Of a stretch of DNA of 64,000 nucleotides, positions 38,077 through 46,766 are shown in pieces. Where the stretch lies: assembly GCF_026104355.1 (NCBI RefSeq), contig NZ_CP110535.1:2604001-2668000 (forward strand), given 5' to 3'. This DNA comes from Halomonas sp. BDJS001. Lineage in GTDB: Bacteria; Pseudomonadota; Gammaproteobacteria; Pseudomonadales; Halomonadaceae. The position numbers and the translations under genes are program-made. Positions within the stretch are counted from its first letter, which is position 1, and every line of letters begins with the position of its first letter. The notes beneath the pieces are model-generated. The model saw nothing but the letters and a program-made list of their open reading frames with translations, searched no databases and was not told where the DNA came from.

Positions 38077-39528
38077 TTAGGCCTCCTGAGCGTGAGTGGC
38101 GTCGTTGGCAGGCAAGCTGCGAACATCAACAAAGTGACCGGCAATCGCTGCTGCCGCTGCCATGGCGGGGCTAACCAAGTGCGTGCGCCCGCCGTAGCCC
38201 TGGCGGCCTTCAAAATTGCGGTTAGAAGTAGAGGCACAGTGTTCGCCAGCGCCCAATTTATCCGCGTTCATGGCCAAACACATGGAGCAGCCCGGCTCGC
38301 GCCACTCAAAACCTGCTTCAATAAAGATCTTATCCAAGCCTTCCGCTTCCGCTTGGCGCTTCACCAAGCCGGAGCCCGGCACCACCATGGCGAGCTTGAT
38401 GGAGTCAGCAACTTTTTTGCCCTTGGCTACTTTGGCGGCTTCGCGCAGGTCTTCAATACGTGAGTTAGTGCAGGAGCCGATAAAAATCTTATCCAGCTTA
38501 ATGTCGGTAATTTTCTGGTTGGGCTGAAGGCCCATATACTCCAGTGCGCGGGTGTGGCTACGCTGCACGGTTTCATCCAGCGCGGCCTGCGGATCAGGCA
38601 CTTGACCGGAAATACCGGTGACCATTTCCGGGCTGGTGCCCCAGCTCACTTGCGGCTCGATCTCTTCAGCCTGCAAAGTAACCACTTTATCGAACTGCGC
38701 ATCGTCATCAGAGACCAGATTGCGCCAATCCGCCACGGCGGCTTCCCACTGCTCTGCCGTGGGCGCGAAAGGACGCTTGGCTAAGTAATCAATGGTTGTC
38801 TCGTCAACGGCGATCAAACCGACCCGTGCGCCCGCTTCAATGGCCATATTGCACACGGTCATGCGCCCTTCCATAGAGAGCGAGGCAATGGCACTTCCAG
38901 CAAACTCAATGGCGTAGCCAGTGCCGCCTGCGGTACCAATCTTGCCGATAATGGCCAACACCACGTCTTTCGCCGTCACACCCAGGCCAAGCTCGCCTTC
39001 GACGCGCACCTGCATATTTTTCATTTTTTGCGCCAGCAAGCACTGGGTCGCCATCACGTGCTCGACCTCAGAGGTGCCGATACCGTGGGCCAAAGCACCA
39101 AAAGCGCCGTGGGTCGCGGTGTGGGAGTCGCCGCAGACCACGGTCATACCCGGCAGCGTTGCGCCCTGCTCAGGGCCGACTACGTGCACGATGCCCTGAC
39201 GAGGGTCGTTAATCTTGAACTCTTCGATACCGTATTCCAGACAGTTGTCATCCAGGGTTTGAACCTGAATCAACGACACTGGGTCTTTAATACCGCTGTT
39301 GCCCTCGGCACGCTCTTTAAGCGTCGTTGGCACGTTATGGTCAGGCGTGGCCAAATTGGCATCCAAACGCCACGGTTTGCGGTTGGCTAAACGCAGCCCT
39401 TCAAACGCCTGGGGCGAGGTCACTTCATGAAGCAACTGGCGGTCGATGTAGATCAACGCAGTGCCGTCATCGCGCTGCTTCACCAAGTGTTGATTCCAAA
39501 GCTTGTCGTAAAGGGTTTGGCCTGACAT
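38077..39528 (-). CDS. leuC: 3-isopropylmalate dehydratase large subunit
   Basis: Aconitase-type 4Fe-4S subunit isomerising 2- to 3-isopropylmalate; 483 residues. Family blocks: [46 protein letters not shown] and GCSMCLAMN with the cluster cysteines. CAGGAGAG lies upstream of the ATG. It is transcribed divergently from the LysR gene, sharing a 159-base regulatory gap. Confidence 0.97.
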   Translation of the reverse strand: MSGQTLYDKLWNQHLVKQRDDGTALIYIDRQLLHEVTSPQAFEGLRLANRKPWRLDANLATPDHNVPTTLKERAEGNSGIKDPVSLIQVQTLDDNCLEYGIEEFKINDPRQGIVHVVGPEQGATLPGMTVVCGDSHTATHGAFGALAHGIGTSEVEHVMATQCLLAQKMKNMQVRVEGELGLGVTAKDVVLAIIGKIGTAGGTGYAIEFAGSAIASLSMEGRMTVCNMAIEAGARVGLIAVDETTIDYLAKRPFAPTAEQWEAAVADWRNLVSDDDAQFDKVVTLQAEEIEPQVSWGTSPEMVTGISGQVPDPQAALDETVQRSHTRALEYMGLQPNQKITDIKLDKIFIGSCTNSRIEDLREAAKVAKGKKVADSIKLAMVVPGSGLVKRQAEAEGLDKIFIEAGFEWREPGCSMCLAMNADKLGAGEHCASTSNRNFEGRQGYGGRTHLVSPAMAAAAAIAGHFVDVRSLPANDATHAQEA

Positions 39529-39652
39529 GTAACTCTCCTGGGCAGTGCCCTGCTAGTTCGGTATGGCCGCCTCTATGGGCTGCTTGAATTACTTATGGGG
39601 TTAGTGTCACGCGACTCGCACATAAAAGCAATTCATGTTATTCATAGTTTAG

Positions 39653-39667
39653 ATTCCAAACTGGAAT
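39653..39667. promoter_or_regulatory. LysR-type operator in the leuC/lysR gap
   Basis: ATTCCA-AAC-TGGAAT is a perfect dyad fitting the T-N11-A consensus of LysR-type regulators. It lies 21 bases before the lysR start and 125 bases before leuC, suggesting autoregulation and control of leuCDB. Confidence 0.7.
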
Positions 39668-39687
39668 AGCTAATTAGGGAGCAGTCC

Positions 39688-40584
39688 GTGGATACCCAAA
39701 GCCTACAAGCCTTTTTGGCCGTGGCGGATACGCAAAGTTTCTCACGGGCGGCAGAACAGCTGCACCTAACCCAGCCCGCGGTAAGCAAGCGTATTGCCAC
39801 GCTGGAGTCTCAAGTAGGCACACGGCTATTTGATCGCATTGGCCGGCGCATTGCGCTAACCGAAGCCGGTAGCGTGCTGCTACCCCAAGCGCGGCGCATT
39901 CTATTTAGCGTGGAAGATAGCCGCCGGGCGCTGGCCAACCTTACGGGCCAGGTAGGCGGCAAGCTGACCCTGGCCACCAGCCACCATATTGGCCTGCACC
40001 GCCTACCGCCGCTATTAAAGCAGTACACCCAGCGCCACCCGGAGGTTACGCTAGACCTACACTTTCTGGATTCCGAACAGGCTTACCAGGGCGTTTTGGA
40101 TGGCACGCTGGAAATGGCCGTGGTAACGCTAGCCCCCCACCCTCATGAGCAATTACAGGTCGTGGAAGTATGGCGTGACCGACTCTGTTTTGTCTGCGCT
40201 ATCGATCACCCTCTTACCTATCAGACCTCTCAAAGCGTGCTGTCACTGACCGATTTATGCGAATACAACTGCGTAATGCCGGGGGCGAAGACCTTTACAG
40301 GATCCCTGATCGCGCAGCGTTTTAGCCAAGCGGGCCTGGAACTGCCAGTGAGCATGGCAACCAACTATTTAGAAACGCTAAAGATGATGTGCAGCGTGGG
40401 GTTAGGTTGGAGCCTGCTACCGGAAAAAATGATCGACAGCGAACTGGTTGAGCTAAAAGTAGACACCCTTCCTATTTACCGCCCGCTGGGGTACTTGGTG
40501 CATACCAATCGAACGCTCTCGAATGCGGCACGAATGATGATTGAAGAGCTGGAAAATGCGCGGGGTGAGAGCCCTATAAAATAA
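39688..40584 (+). CDS. LysR family transcriptional regulator of leucine genes
   Basis: A 298-residue regulator with an N-terminal winged helix-turn-helix (FSRAAEQLHLTQPAVSKRIATLE) and a C-terminal periplasmic-binding-like effector domain (about 90-290). The divergent position next to leuC and the T-N11-A dyad in the gap suggest it controls leuCDB, with a leucine-pathway intermediate as a plausible effector (inference). It is the last core gene before the accessory region. Confidence 0.88.
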   Translation: MDTQSLQAFLAVADTQSFSRAAEQLHLTQPAVSKRIATLESQVGTRLFDRIGRRIALTEAGSVLLPQARRILFSVEDSRRALANLTGQVGGKLTLATSHHIGLHRLPPLLKQYTQRHPEVTLDLHFLDSEQAYQGVLDGTLEMAVVTLAPHPHEQLQVVEVWRDRLCFVCAIDHPLTYQTSQSVLSLTDLCEYNCVMPGAKTFTGSLIAQRFSQAGLELPVSMATNYLETLKMMCSVGLGWSLLPEKMIDSELVELKVDTLPIYRPLGYLVHTNRTLSNAARMMIEELENARGESPIK

Positions 40585-40622
40585 GCCCGATGTGTTATGC
40601 GCACACCCGCTTTGTCGGTTTT

Positions 40623-40790
40623 CGTAGCGCGTGGTAAGCCTAAGGCGCACCCGCGAGAGCAGCGCGAAGCGGTGCCGGGGTTTAGGCTATTGTGGGCATT
40701 GCTGGCTGGTTGCCACTGGGCGTCGTTCCGCCGCCTCCCGCGGGTGCCTCATTCGCTCGTGCCTCGCGAGATTCGTTACCACGCGCTACG
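40623..40790. repeat. Palindromic repeat element (intact copy)
   Basis: Perfect 15-bp terminal arms CGTAGCGCGTGGTAA (40623-40637) and TTACCACGCGCTACG (40776-40790), with inner arms GCACCCGCG (40647-40655) and CGCGGGTGC (40739-40747). A second copy is split by the insertion sequence immediately to the right, and a partial copy occurs at 56522-56558. Frames read through it are composition artefacts. Confidence 0.75.
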
Positions 40791-40831
40791 GTATGTGCAC
40801 ACATCTGTCTTTGGGGCTTTTCGTAGCGCGT

Positions 40832-42237
40832 ATATGGACTCCTCCTCGCTTGCAAGCACAAAAGGTCATAGCGGCACGGTCGACTGCTAGCGTATATCCG
40901 GTCTCGTAAAAGATGCCTAACGTGTGGGCATCGGACCTTAATGGGCTATTCGCACGCCGGGTACCCGCAGGGTAAACGAGCTTTCATGCTCTACGCGCTA
41001 CACGGTATGGCCCGGCGTCGGTTCGACCAGTTCGCCATCTCTCTTGTGGTGTTGCAATCGGGGTGGTGGGAACACTGGTTAAATGTTTCTGACCACGTCG
41101 CCTGCTTACGCCGCGGCAGCCAACTCAGGGTTATACGGCACCTCGTAACGCGTGACGGCCCACGCCATACGCGCTGTCTTGTTGGCTAGCGCCACAATCG
41201 CCACGTTACGATGTTTGCGCACGGCAAGATGCTTGATCCACTGACTAAGCCCGTCTTCTTGCCTGACGGCAAAACGCAGCACCGCTCGTGCGCCATGTAC
41301 CAACAGCTTTCGTAGATAACTGTTGCCACGCTTACTAATCCCCAACAGGCGCTCTCGTCCGCCCGTGCTGTGTTGACGCGGGGTCAGCCCTAACGAGGCG
41401 GCAAAGTCGCGTCCTCGCTTGTAAATAGCGCCGTCACCCAGCACACCCGATAAGGCACTGGCGGTGATGGGGCCAATGCCGCGCAGGGTCATTAAGCGTT
41501 TGGCGACGGGGTCAGTGTTGGCGTGCGTTTCAATGGCAGACGTTAATTGCGCAACGCGCTCGTCTAAATAACGGAGGTCATCCGCTAAGTCGGCCAGAAG
41601 GCAGCGAAAGCGGTCACTGAGCCCATTGGTGGCATCCTCCAGCCAAAGAGGCAGCGCCCGCCGTAACTGCTGGATACCGGTGGGTGCAGTAAACCCATAC
41701 TCACCGACGAGGCCACGGATTTGATTGGCCTTCGCCGTGCGCTGGCTAATCAGCTCTTCACGGATCCGGTGGGTGGCTTGGCAGTCCTGTTGATCAACGG
41801 TTTTTACGGCCACGAAGCGCATCGTAGGACGGCCTAATGCTTCACAAATCGCTTCAGCATCTGCCCGATCATTTTTATTCGTTTTAACGTAAGGCTTCAC
41901 GAATTGGGCGGCGATCAGCTTGACCTGGTAACCACGCGCTTGAAGTTCACGTGCCCAGTAGTGGGCAGACGCACAGGCTTCCATGCCGATGACAGCCCCT
42001 TGGGGCACACGGCGCGAGATAGCTTCCAACCACTTGGCCCGGGAATATTTACCCCGCCATTGAGGCTTCTCATGCCGGTCAACGCCATGTACGTGAAAGA
42101 CAGACTTTGCGATATCCACACCAACTCGGCTAATGTTCATATGGGCTTCTCCTGACTCTCAAGCTGATAGTTTTCCAACCACCTACCAGTATGGCGCACT
42201 GACGCCGGAGTAGGGTGAGGAGGAGTCCATCCCATTG
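40832..42237 (-). mobile_element. IS110 family (IS1111-type) insertion sequence
   Basis: About 1406 bp. Subterminal inverted repeats GGACTCCTCCTC (40836-40847) and GAGGAGGAGTCC (42217-42228) flank a full-length transposase gene; no target duplication is seen, as usual for this group. Joining the flanks (..CGTAGCGCG-T and GGTAAGCCTCAGGCGC..) recreates the start of the palindromic repeat seen intact at 40623, which defines the element's ends to within a base or two. Confidence 0.82.
41106..42140 (-). CDS. IS110 family transposase
   Basis: A 344-residue DEDD transposase. The N-terminal RuvC-like domain has VGVDIAKSVFHVH, the IGMEACASAHYWAREL block and NKNDRADAEAI; the C-terminal Transposase_20 domain has LMTLRGIGPITASALSG and GRERLLGISKRGNSYLRKLL with the conserved serine. 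All catalytic segments are present and the frame is open, so the element could be active. Confidence 0.93.
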   Translation of the reverse strand: MNISRVGVDIAKSVFHVHGVDRHEKPQWRGKYSRAKWLEAISRRVPQGAVIGMEACASAHYWARELQARGYQVKLIAAQFVKPYVKTNKNDRADAEAICEALGRPTMRFVAVKTVDQQDCQATHRIREELISQRTAKANQIRGLVGEYGFTAPTGIQQLRRALPLWLEDATNGLSDRFRCLLADLADDLRYLDERVAQLTSAIETHANTDPVAKRLMTLRGIGPITASALSGVLGDGAIYKRGRDFAASLGLTPRQHSTGGRERLLGISKRGNSYLRKLLVHGARAVLRFAVRQEDGLSQWIKHLAVRKHRNVAIVALANKTARMAWAVTRYEVPYNPELAAAA

Positions 42238-42310
42238 GGTAAGCCTCAGGCGCACCCGCGACGGCGGCCCGGCGCGAAAGCAGCGCGAAGCGGAGCCGGA
42301 GTTTGGCGGA
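42238..42310. repeat. Right part of the palindromic repeat split by the IS
   Basis: GGTAAGCCTCAGGCGCACCC followed by GCGCGAAGCGG-GCCGG-GTTT repeats the order seen at 40633-40686 with a short insertion. The matching left part (TTTTCGTAGCGCG) ends at about 40830. It replaces the place where an attC for the 42352 gene would be expected. Confidence 0.7.
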
Positions 42311-42351
42311 CGTGCCTCCGGGCGTCGTTACGCTGTCTCCTGAATTGCCCC

Positions 42352-42771
42352 CTATTCACCAAACTGGGCGAACACTTCTTCGCCGGTCAACTGCTTGGTT
42401 TTTTCTGCTAGTGAATAGTAGCGCGGCTTTTGATCGATAAATATTTGCTCGGTTATTTTCCAATCATCCGCGCCATCAAGAAGTCCCACGGGCAACGCAT
42501 AATGCCCATCCTGCTTTAAGCGATAGAAGAGGTGGGTGCCACACTGCTGGCAGAAACCACGCTCAGCCCACTCCGAGGAACTGAAAGTGGAGATATGTTC
42601 TGCGCCTTTAAAGTCCACATCACCGGCAAACTCAACCGCAAACATCGGGCCACCACCCCATTTTCTACACATCGAGCAGTGACAAACGCCGACATGCTTG
42701 CTTTTGGTGGCAACAGTAACGCTGACAATTCCGCAAAGACAGGCTCCATGAAGCTGTGTGGTGGATGCCAT
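42352..42771 (-). CDS. GFA family (glutathione-dependent formaldehyde-activating-like) protein
   Basis: A 139-residue zinc-binding beta-tent protein with the cysteine pattern HGACLCGIVSVTV, CHCSMCRKWGG and FCQQCGTHLFYRL. GFA-family proteins bind zinc; few have a proven enzymatic role. The ATG at 42771 has AAGGAGA upstream and is preferred to the earlier codon at 42807. It is the leftmost leftward gene of the array, bounded on the right by a core site (attC at 42904) but cut off on the left by the repeat and IS, so its own attC is missing. Confidence 0.85.
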   Translation of the reverse strand: MASTTQLHGACLCGIVSVTVATKSKHVGVCHCSMCRKWGGGPMFAVEFAGDVDFKGAEHISTFSSSEWAERGFCQQCGTHLFYRLKQDGHYALPVGLLDGADDWKITEQIFIDQKPRYYSLAEKTKQLTGEEVFAQFGE

Positions 42772-42903
42772 ATTTGTCTCCTTCAGATATTCGTGTTTAA
42801 CCCTCAAAAGCCAAGATAGCTCAAAATTATCCCCTCAATATTGGCCCCCTGTAATCTGTGAGGACTTTCCGCTATGGGCGCGTGTATCTTGAATCATATG
42901 AGT

Positions 42904-42986
42904 AGATAACATCACGCTTAGCTTTGTCGCCAAGGCACAGCCGCAACGAAGATGCCCTATCTCTGTTGGTGCGTCTCACGTTAGCG
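42904..42986 (-). repeat. attC-like site of the DUF6151-type cassette
   Basis: Bounded by AGATAAC (42904-42910) and GTTAGCG (42980-42986), 83 bp. The stop codon of the 42981 gene is inside the core. Stem pairing is weak, so confidence is moderate. Confidence 0.55.
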
Positions 42987-43487
42987 GCCAATAATCATCT
43001 GAAGCCTACTGACAACTAGGCGTACGATCAGCTTCAAAGGAAATGACTTATAGGCAGGCGGATCAGTTGGAAGAGTGCTGGGATGCTTGAGAAATTTGGT
43101 GGCGATACGCGACTGGAGAGCCGGTGCTTCGTCTACAAACCGTTGGCGATACAACGAGATCCAGTGCTGCGAATTTTCGAACGTAACAAAAAGAGGCGAA
43201 TTGCAGCACGTTGCCACCATGCGTCTCGTAGGCGAGTTCTCACGAAATGTATAAGGACGTAGAAGCCCCTGACCGTGCACTACGGCGTATCGATCATTAC
43301 GATAAAGCACATAGTGGGTTCCCAAGAATGAGTCCATGATGGGCTCCGGCGGAAAAAGCTTTGCAAGCTCATCAGCCGCAAATTGGCAATCATCACAATG
43401 ACACACAGTGCAATAGATTGGCGCTCCCTTAAGCTCAACGGCAACTTGGCCACATGAACACTCGACTAAAGATTGTTCAACAGGCAT
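42981..43487 (-). CDS. GFA-like zinc protein (DUF6151 type)
   Basis: A 168-residue protein with cysteine pairs CSCGQV, CTVCHCDDCQF and CCNSPLF arranged as in GFA-related beta-tent proteins, and a C-terminal basic/hydrophobic segment (FPLKLIVRLVVSRLQMIIGR). Function unknown. TTGGAGG precedes the ATG at good spacing. The stop codon lies within an attC-like core, marking it as an integron cassette gene. Confidence 0.75.
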   Translation of the reverse strand: MPVEQSLVECSCGQVAVELKGAPIYCTVCHCDDCQFAADELAKLFPPEPIMDSFLGTHYVLYRNDRYAVVHGQGLLRPYTFRENSPTRRMVATCCNSPLFVTFENSQHWISLYRQRFVDEAPALQSRIATKFLKHPSTLPTDPPAYKSFPLKLIVRLVVSRLQMIIGR

Positions 43488-43540
43488 CCGATTACCTCCA
43501 AGTGGCCACTAGCGACTAGGCTCGCCAACGGCAAGAAAGC

Positions 43541-43579
43541 GCTTGCTAACAAATAACCAATCGCTGCAGATGGTTATGC
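43541..43579 (-). repeat. attC remnant of the macrodomain cassette
   Basis: GCATAAC-type and GTTAGCA-type ends only about 36 bp apart (43544-43579), with an inner ATAACCA/TGGTTAT hairpin. The string CTGCAGCGATT..TGTTAG on the minus strand repeats the 3' half of the 55011 attC, suggesting a collapsed site. Confidence 0.45.
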
Positions 43580-43605
43580 AACTCTTGCCCCAAAATATAC
43601 CGAAA

Positions 43606-44154
43606 CTAGGATTCTACAGGATCAATGGTCAAGCGTTGAGCCAGTGCTTCTTGCAGCGTTTGCCGAGCCGCTTCGTTGAACAGTACAAAGCGGATCAGAT
43701 GTACTTTATTCAAGCTGGGCAGCATGGCTTCAAGGGTAGCCGCGCACACTTGAGCGGCTTCTTCCGCTGGGTAGCCGAAGGCGCCAGTAGAGAGTGCCGG
43801 AAAGGCCAGCCGCTCAATACCTTTTTCATCGGCAAGTTTCAGCGCGTTGCGGTAGCAGTCCGCCAGCAGTTTCTCCTCCGGCTTGTCGACGCCATACACC
43901 GGCCCCAGGCAGTGAATCACCCAGCGATTGGGCAGGTTATGGCCGCCGGTGAGTACCGCTTGGCCCGGGCCGATGGGCGCCATAGGCCGCCCCTCTTCTG
44001 CTAAGCCTGGCCCGGCAGCGCGATGAAGCGCTCCGGCGACGCCGCCACCGGTTCGCAATTGCGCATTGGCAGCATTAACCACTGCATCCACATCGGACTG
44101 TTGGGCAATATCGCCCACTACACACTGCACGCGAATTCTGCTGTGGTCGCTCAT
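43606..44154 (-). CDS. Macrodomain protein (O-acetyl-ADP-ribose deacetylase, YmdB-like)
   Basis: A 182-residue stand-alone macrodomain. Motifs: VVGDIAQQSDVDAVVNAANA, the LRTGGGVAGALH loop (ADP-ribose binding), HCLGPVYG and PALSTGAFGYPAEEAAQ. Homologues hydrolyse O-acetyl-ADP-ribose or remove ADP-ribose from targets. GGGAGGAG precedes the ATG. Its neighbour is a nicotinamidase, so the pair may handle products of NAD breakdown (inference). Confidence 0.9.
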   Translation of the reverse strand: MSDHSRIRVQCVVGDIAQQSDVDAVVNAANAQLRTGGGVAGALHRAAGPGLAEEGRPMAPIGPGQAVLTGGHNLPNRWVIHCLGPVYGVDKPEEKLLADCYRNALKLADEKGIERLAFPALSTGAFGYPAEEAAQVCAATLEAMLPSLNKVHLIRFVLFNEAARQTLQEALAQRLTIDPVES

Positions 44155-44189
44155 AAGCTCCTCCCTCTATTACCCACATCGTGTCACGC

Positions 44190-44273
44190 CCGCTGGCGAA
44201 TACCTTCTTTTACAGCGGCAAATATCGAAAGTGCAGACGGAACAAAGTGCTTCCGTTCAACCTACCGTTCATG
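44190..44273 (-). repeat. Degenerate attC of the nicotinamidase cassette
   Basis: Right edge GTTCATG (44267-44273) overlaps the nicotinamidase stop; the inner GGAACAAAGTGCTTCCGTT (44240-44258) closely resembles GGAACAAAGCGGTTCCGTT in the 53369 attC. The left edge is not clear. Confidence 0.4.
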
Positions 44274-44841
44274 CGCTGTCTTCGATAATCGCCCCAGCTT
44301 TACGCATCTCGTCCATCACGGCGCCCAATTGCGCCGGGTTCACTGCGCGGGTGGCATCGGCGATTAAGTGGGTTTCAAAGCCAAATTTGCAGGCGTCTAG
44401 CACGGTAGCCTTAACGCAAACATCGCAGGCCAGCCCTCCAATCCAAACCCGCTTGATCCCCCGGCTCTCAAGAAAGCCCTGAAGGCCGGTGCCATCAAAA
44501 GCGGAGTAGGCGTCACGATCAAACGCGGTACCCTTGCTAACGCGCACGGTATCCGGCGGCAATTGTAGATCTGGATGAAAGGCGGCTCCCTCTGTGTCCT
44601 GAAGGCAGTGCTCTGGCCAGGGCCCACCTTGGGACTCAAAGGAGCAGTGTGCCACCGGGTGCCAGTCCCGGGAAGCAATGGTCAGTGCGCCCTGCCGAGC
44701 GGCCCTAGCCAGCCAATCGTTGAGCACCGGCACTACCGCACCGCCACCTTCAATGCCCAGCGCCCCGCCGGGGCAGAAATCGTTCTGCACATCCACGGCG
44801 ATTACTGCATCTTGTGAGCAAAGTGTTTCCGAAGCCCCCAT
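44269..44841 (-). CDS. pncA: Nicotinamidase
   Basis: Isochorismatase-fold amidase converting nicotinamide to nicotinate for NAD salvage. 190 residues with the catalytic Asp in AVDVQNDFCPGGAL, metal ligands in SRDWHPVAHCSF, KGTAFDRDAYSAFDGTG, and the nucleophilic Cys in IGGLACDVCVKATVLDA. The ATG at 44841 has AGGAG at 6-base spacing; the ATG at 44847 abuts that site. The stop overlaps a degenerate attC core, so this looks like a cassette gene. Confidence 0.92.
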   Translation of the reverse strand: MGASETLCSQDAVIAVDVQNDFCPGGALGIEGGGAVVPVLNDWLARAARQGALTIASRDWHPVAHCSFESQGGPWPEHCLQDTEGAAFHPDLQLPPDTVRVSKGTAFDRDAYSAFDGTGLQGFLESRGIKRVWIGGLACDVCVKATVLDACKFGFETHLIADATRAVNPAQLGAVMDEMRKAGAIIEDSA

Positions 44842-44904
44842 AAACATCTCCTGCTTGTTTGTCGACGTTGCAACACCGTTACTGACATCATAGCGCCACA
44901 GGCA

Positions 44905-45279
44905 TCAGTCACCCAGCGAGAGCTCTTGACCAAACATGATTCGATGCCCCTCAGGCGTTGCTACACCAAACTCACGTAGCCCCCAAGGCTTATCCGCTAT
45001 TGCCTGAAAAATCTCGGCGCCCCGCTGCTGATAATCACGGTGGAGCTCATCTATGCCCACGCAGTTTACATATGCGAAGTACGAATGTTCGTGTGTATCA
45101 CGGGCGGGAAGTTCATCCGGGCAGTGCCCCAGCATAACGTGGAAACCACCAAGGCTAAGGAACGACCAACCATTCACACGGAAACGTAGCGAGAAGCCAA
45201 GTTTGTCGAGAAAGTAGCTCTCAGTCTTCTCGAGGTCGTTAACTGCCAGCACATGTTGAGTTGCTTTTACCTCAAACAT
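44905..45279 (-). CDS. VOC/glyoxalase superfamily protein
   Basis: A 124-residue single-domain VOC protein (ATQHVLAVNDLEKTESYFLDKLGF; FGVATPEGHRIMFGQ) of the glyoxalase/bleomycin-resistance/dioxygenase fold. Metal ligands probably include the early His and a late Glu. Substrate unknown. GGAAGGAG precedes the ATG, and a GTTATGA core lies 29 bases upstream, the usual distance from a cassette start. No clear attC follows it, so it may share a cassette with pncA. Confidence 0.82.
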   Translation of the reverse strand: MFEVKATQHVLAVNDLEKTESYFLDKLGFSLRFRVNGWSFLSLGGFHVMLGHCPDELPARDTHEHSYFAYVNCVGIDELHRDYQQRGAEIFQAIADKPWGLREFGVATPEGHRIMFGQELSLGD

Positions 45280-45307
45280 AGATGGCTCCTTCCTCGTGGA
45301 TGCTCAC

Positions 45308-45498
45308 TCATAACGCCCCTGTTAAAGCCTGGTCAGCCAGTAATATGGGCGTCGCCACTCATGGGCAACAGCAAGAACCTGGACCTCCAGGTTGCTCTCG
45401 GTAGACGATGGATAGTGAAAATTGATGAAAGGAAGCATAGCACTGAATTAAGTCGCGTCGCGTCGCGTTGCGATGTGGGTTTAAATGAGTGGTTAGGC
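45308..45498 (-). repeat. Long attC-like site after the LysE gene
   Basis: Bounded by TCATAAC (45308-45314) and a perfect GTTAGGC (45492-45498). Inside are CCACTCAT/ATGAGTGG arms, an AACCTGGACCTCCAGGTT hairpin and a short GTCGC tandem repeat. At 191 bp it is long for an attC and may be two fused sites. Confidence 0.5.
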
Positions 45499-45499
45499 C

Positions 45500-46114
45500 T
45501 TACCGCTCAGTCAGCGCGAGCTGTACACCTAGCCCCGCGAACGCTGCCGCGAAGCTCTTGCGCAACCAACCCTGGATCTTGGGTGAGTCAATGACAGCTG
45601 CTCTAAACGCATGGGCAAGCTGCCCGTAGATGACGAAGACAACAAAGGTCATCGCCATGAAAATGGCGCTCAGTCCGAGCAATTGCCCTAGTGATGATTG
45701 GACGTCAGTTGCCACGAACTGCGGCAAGAAGGCTAAGAAGAAAATGGTCAGCTTGGGGTTAAGGATATTCAGCAGAAACGCCTTACTCATCAGCGAAACG
45801 GCATCGCCCTTTCGCCTCATCTCATGAACAGAGAAAGCGCTTCGATCACGCCAAGTAACGACGGCAAGGTAAAGAAGATATGCGACACCCGCATACTTGA
45901 GCACCTGGAATGCTATCGCGCTCGTATGCATGATGGCCGCCAGGCCCAGAACAGTAGCCAACAGGTGAGGCACAATACCAAGTGTGCAACCGATAGCAGC
46001 ATAGAGGCTTGCCAGACGCCCATGCATTAAGCCAATGGAAACGGTAAAGATAACACCTGTGCCTGGGATCAGTACGACAACCAATGAGGTAAGCAAGAAT
46101 TCAGCAGAGAACAT
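45500..46114 (-). CDS. LysE/RhtB family amino-acid exporter
   Basis: A 204-residue inner-membrane protein with six hydrophobic segments and the family start FLLTSLVVVLIPGTGVIFTVSIGL, followed by GIVPHLLATVLGLAA and LNILNPKLTIFFLAFLPQF. It exports amino acids or related compounds; cargo unknown. The ATG at 46114 follows GAGGAG; a longer frame to 46156 overlaps the nitroreductase. It is the second gene of a two-gene cassette, ending 2 bases before a perfect core site. Confidence 0.88.
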   Translation of the reverse strand: MFSAEFLLTSLVVVLIPGTGVIFTVSIGLMHGRLASLYAAIGCTLGIVPHLLATVLGLAAIMHTSAIAFQVLKYAGVAYLLYLAVVTWRDRSAFSVHEMRRKGDAVSLMSKAFLLNILNPKLTIFFLAFLPQFVATDVQSSLGQLLGLSAIFMAMTFVVFVIYGQLAHAFRAAVIDSPKIQGWLRKSFAAAFAGLGVQLALTER

Positions 46115-46128
46115 AAATGACGACTCCT

Positions 46129-46751
46129 CTATAGGGAATGCCGCTGCCCGATGCACAGCAGCGCAGAAGGTTCCAACTCAGAAGGCAATCTCAATACTTC
46201 CTTCACCCTTGAATCATCGAACCCTGCCACTAAAACACAACCCACTCCGAGAGCCGTACTCTGAAGATGAACATTTTGTGCTAGAGCCCCCGTTTCCATA
46301 TAGACATATCGAGCGCCGCGCTCTCCCTGGGGTGGCTGAGCTTCAAAGTGCTGAACTGCTTCGCCAAGTTTCGCGGTAACCGCGATGACGAGAGCCGCTT
46401 CTTTCAACCATGGTTGATCGCCAATTCCTAGCGATTGCACAGCCCCATCAGAAATACGATCACCAATTAAATTTAACGAATGACCATGAGTCTGATACTC
46501 ATAGAGGCCGGGCTCAAGTTCCGATACCCGCTGCACTAAAATTTTAAGGCGCAGTGGATATAACCCACCTGCCGATGGCGTGGCTCTTTTTTCATTCGGC
46601 CCTGTTAAACCTGGGCCGACCAAAGCAACTGAGACAAAACACCTATAGGTAGCGGTGCATTCGTGTACTCCCTTACGCTGCGCCGATCCGCAATACTGCC
46701 AACCAATGACTGAGAGTCTTGCTGTTCTGGAGCAGGTAAATCGAAGGTCAT
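46129..46751 (-). pseudogene. SagB/ThcOx-type nitroreductase (one frameshift)
   Basis: FMN-dependent nitroreductase-fold oxidoreductase. The start (ATG 46751, GGGAG 7 bases upstream) encodes RRSVREYTNAPLPIGVLSQLLWSAQ, then a stop interrupts. The rest (GLTGPNEKRATPSAGGLYPL to the C-terminus) lies in another frame ending at 46129. One extra base in the CC run at 46610-46611 (plus strand) gives LLWSAQGLTGPNEKR, a normal SagB-like protein of about 207 residues. A GTTATAC core lies just upstream, marking a cassette start. Broken by a real or sequencing indel. Confidence 0.82.
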
Positions 46752-46766
46752 GCGTTTACTCCCTAT

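Noticed and set aside
40597..40909. Two rightward frames left of the IS
   Set aside because: They are translations of the palindromic repeat and cross into the IS.
45452..45468. GTCGC tandem repeat
   Set aside because: Only about three units and inside an attC-like site; too short to call a microsatellite of interest.
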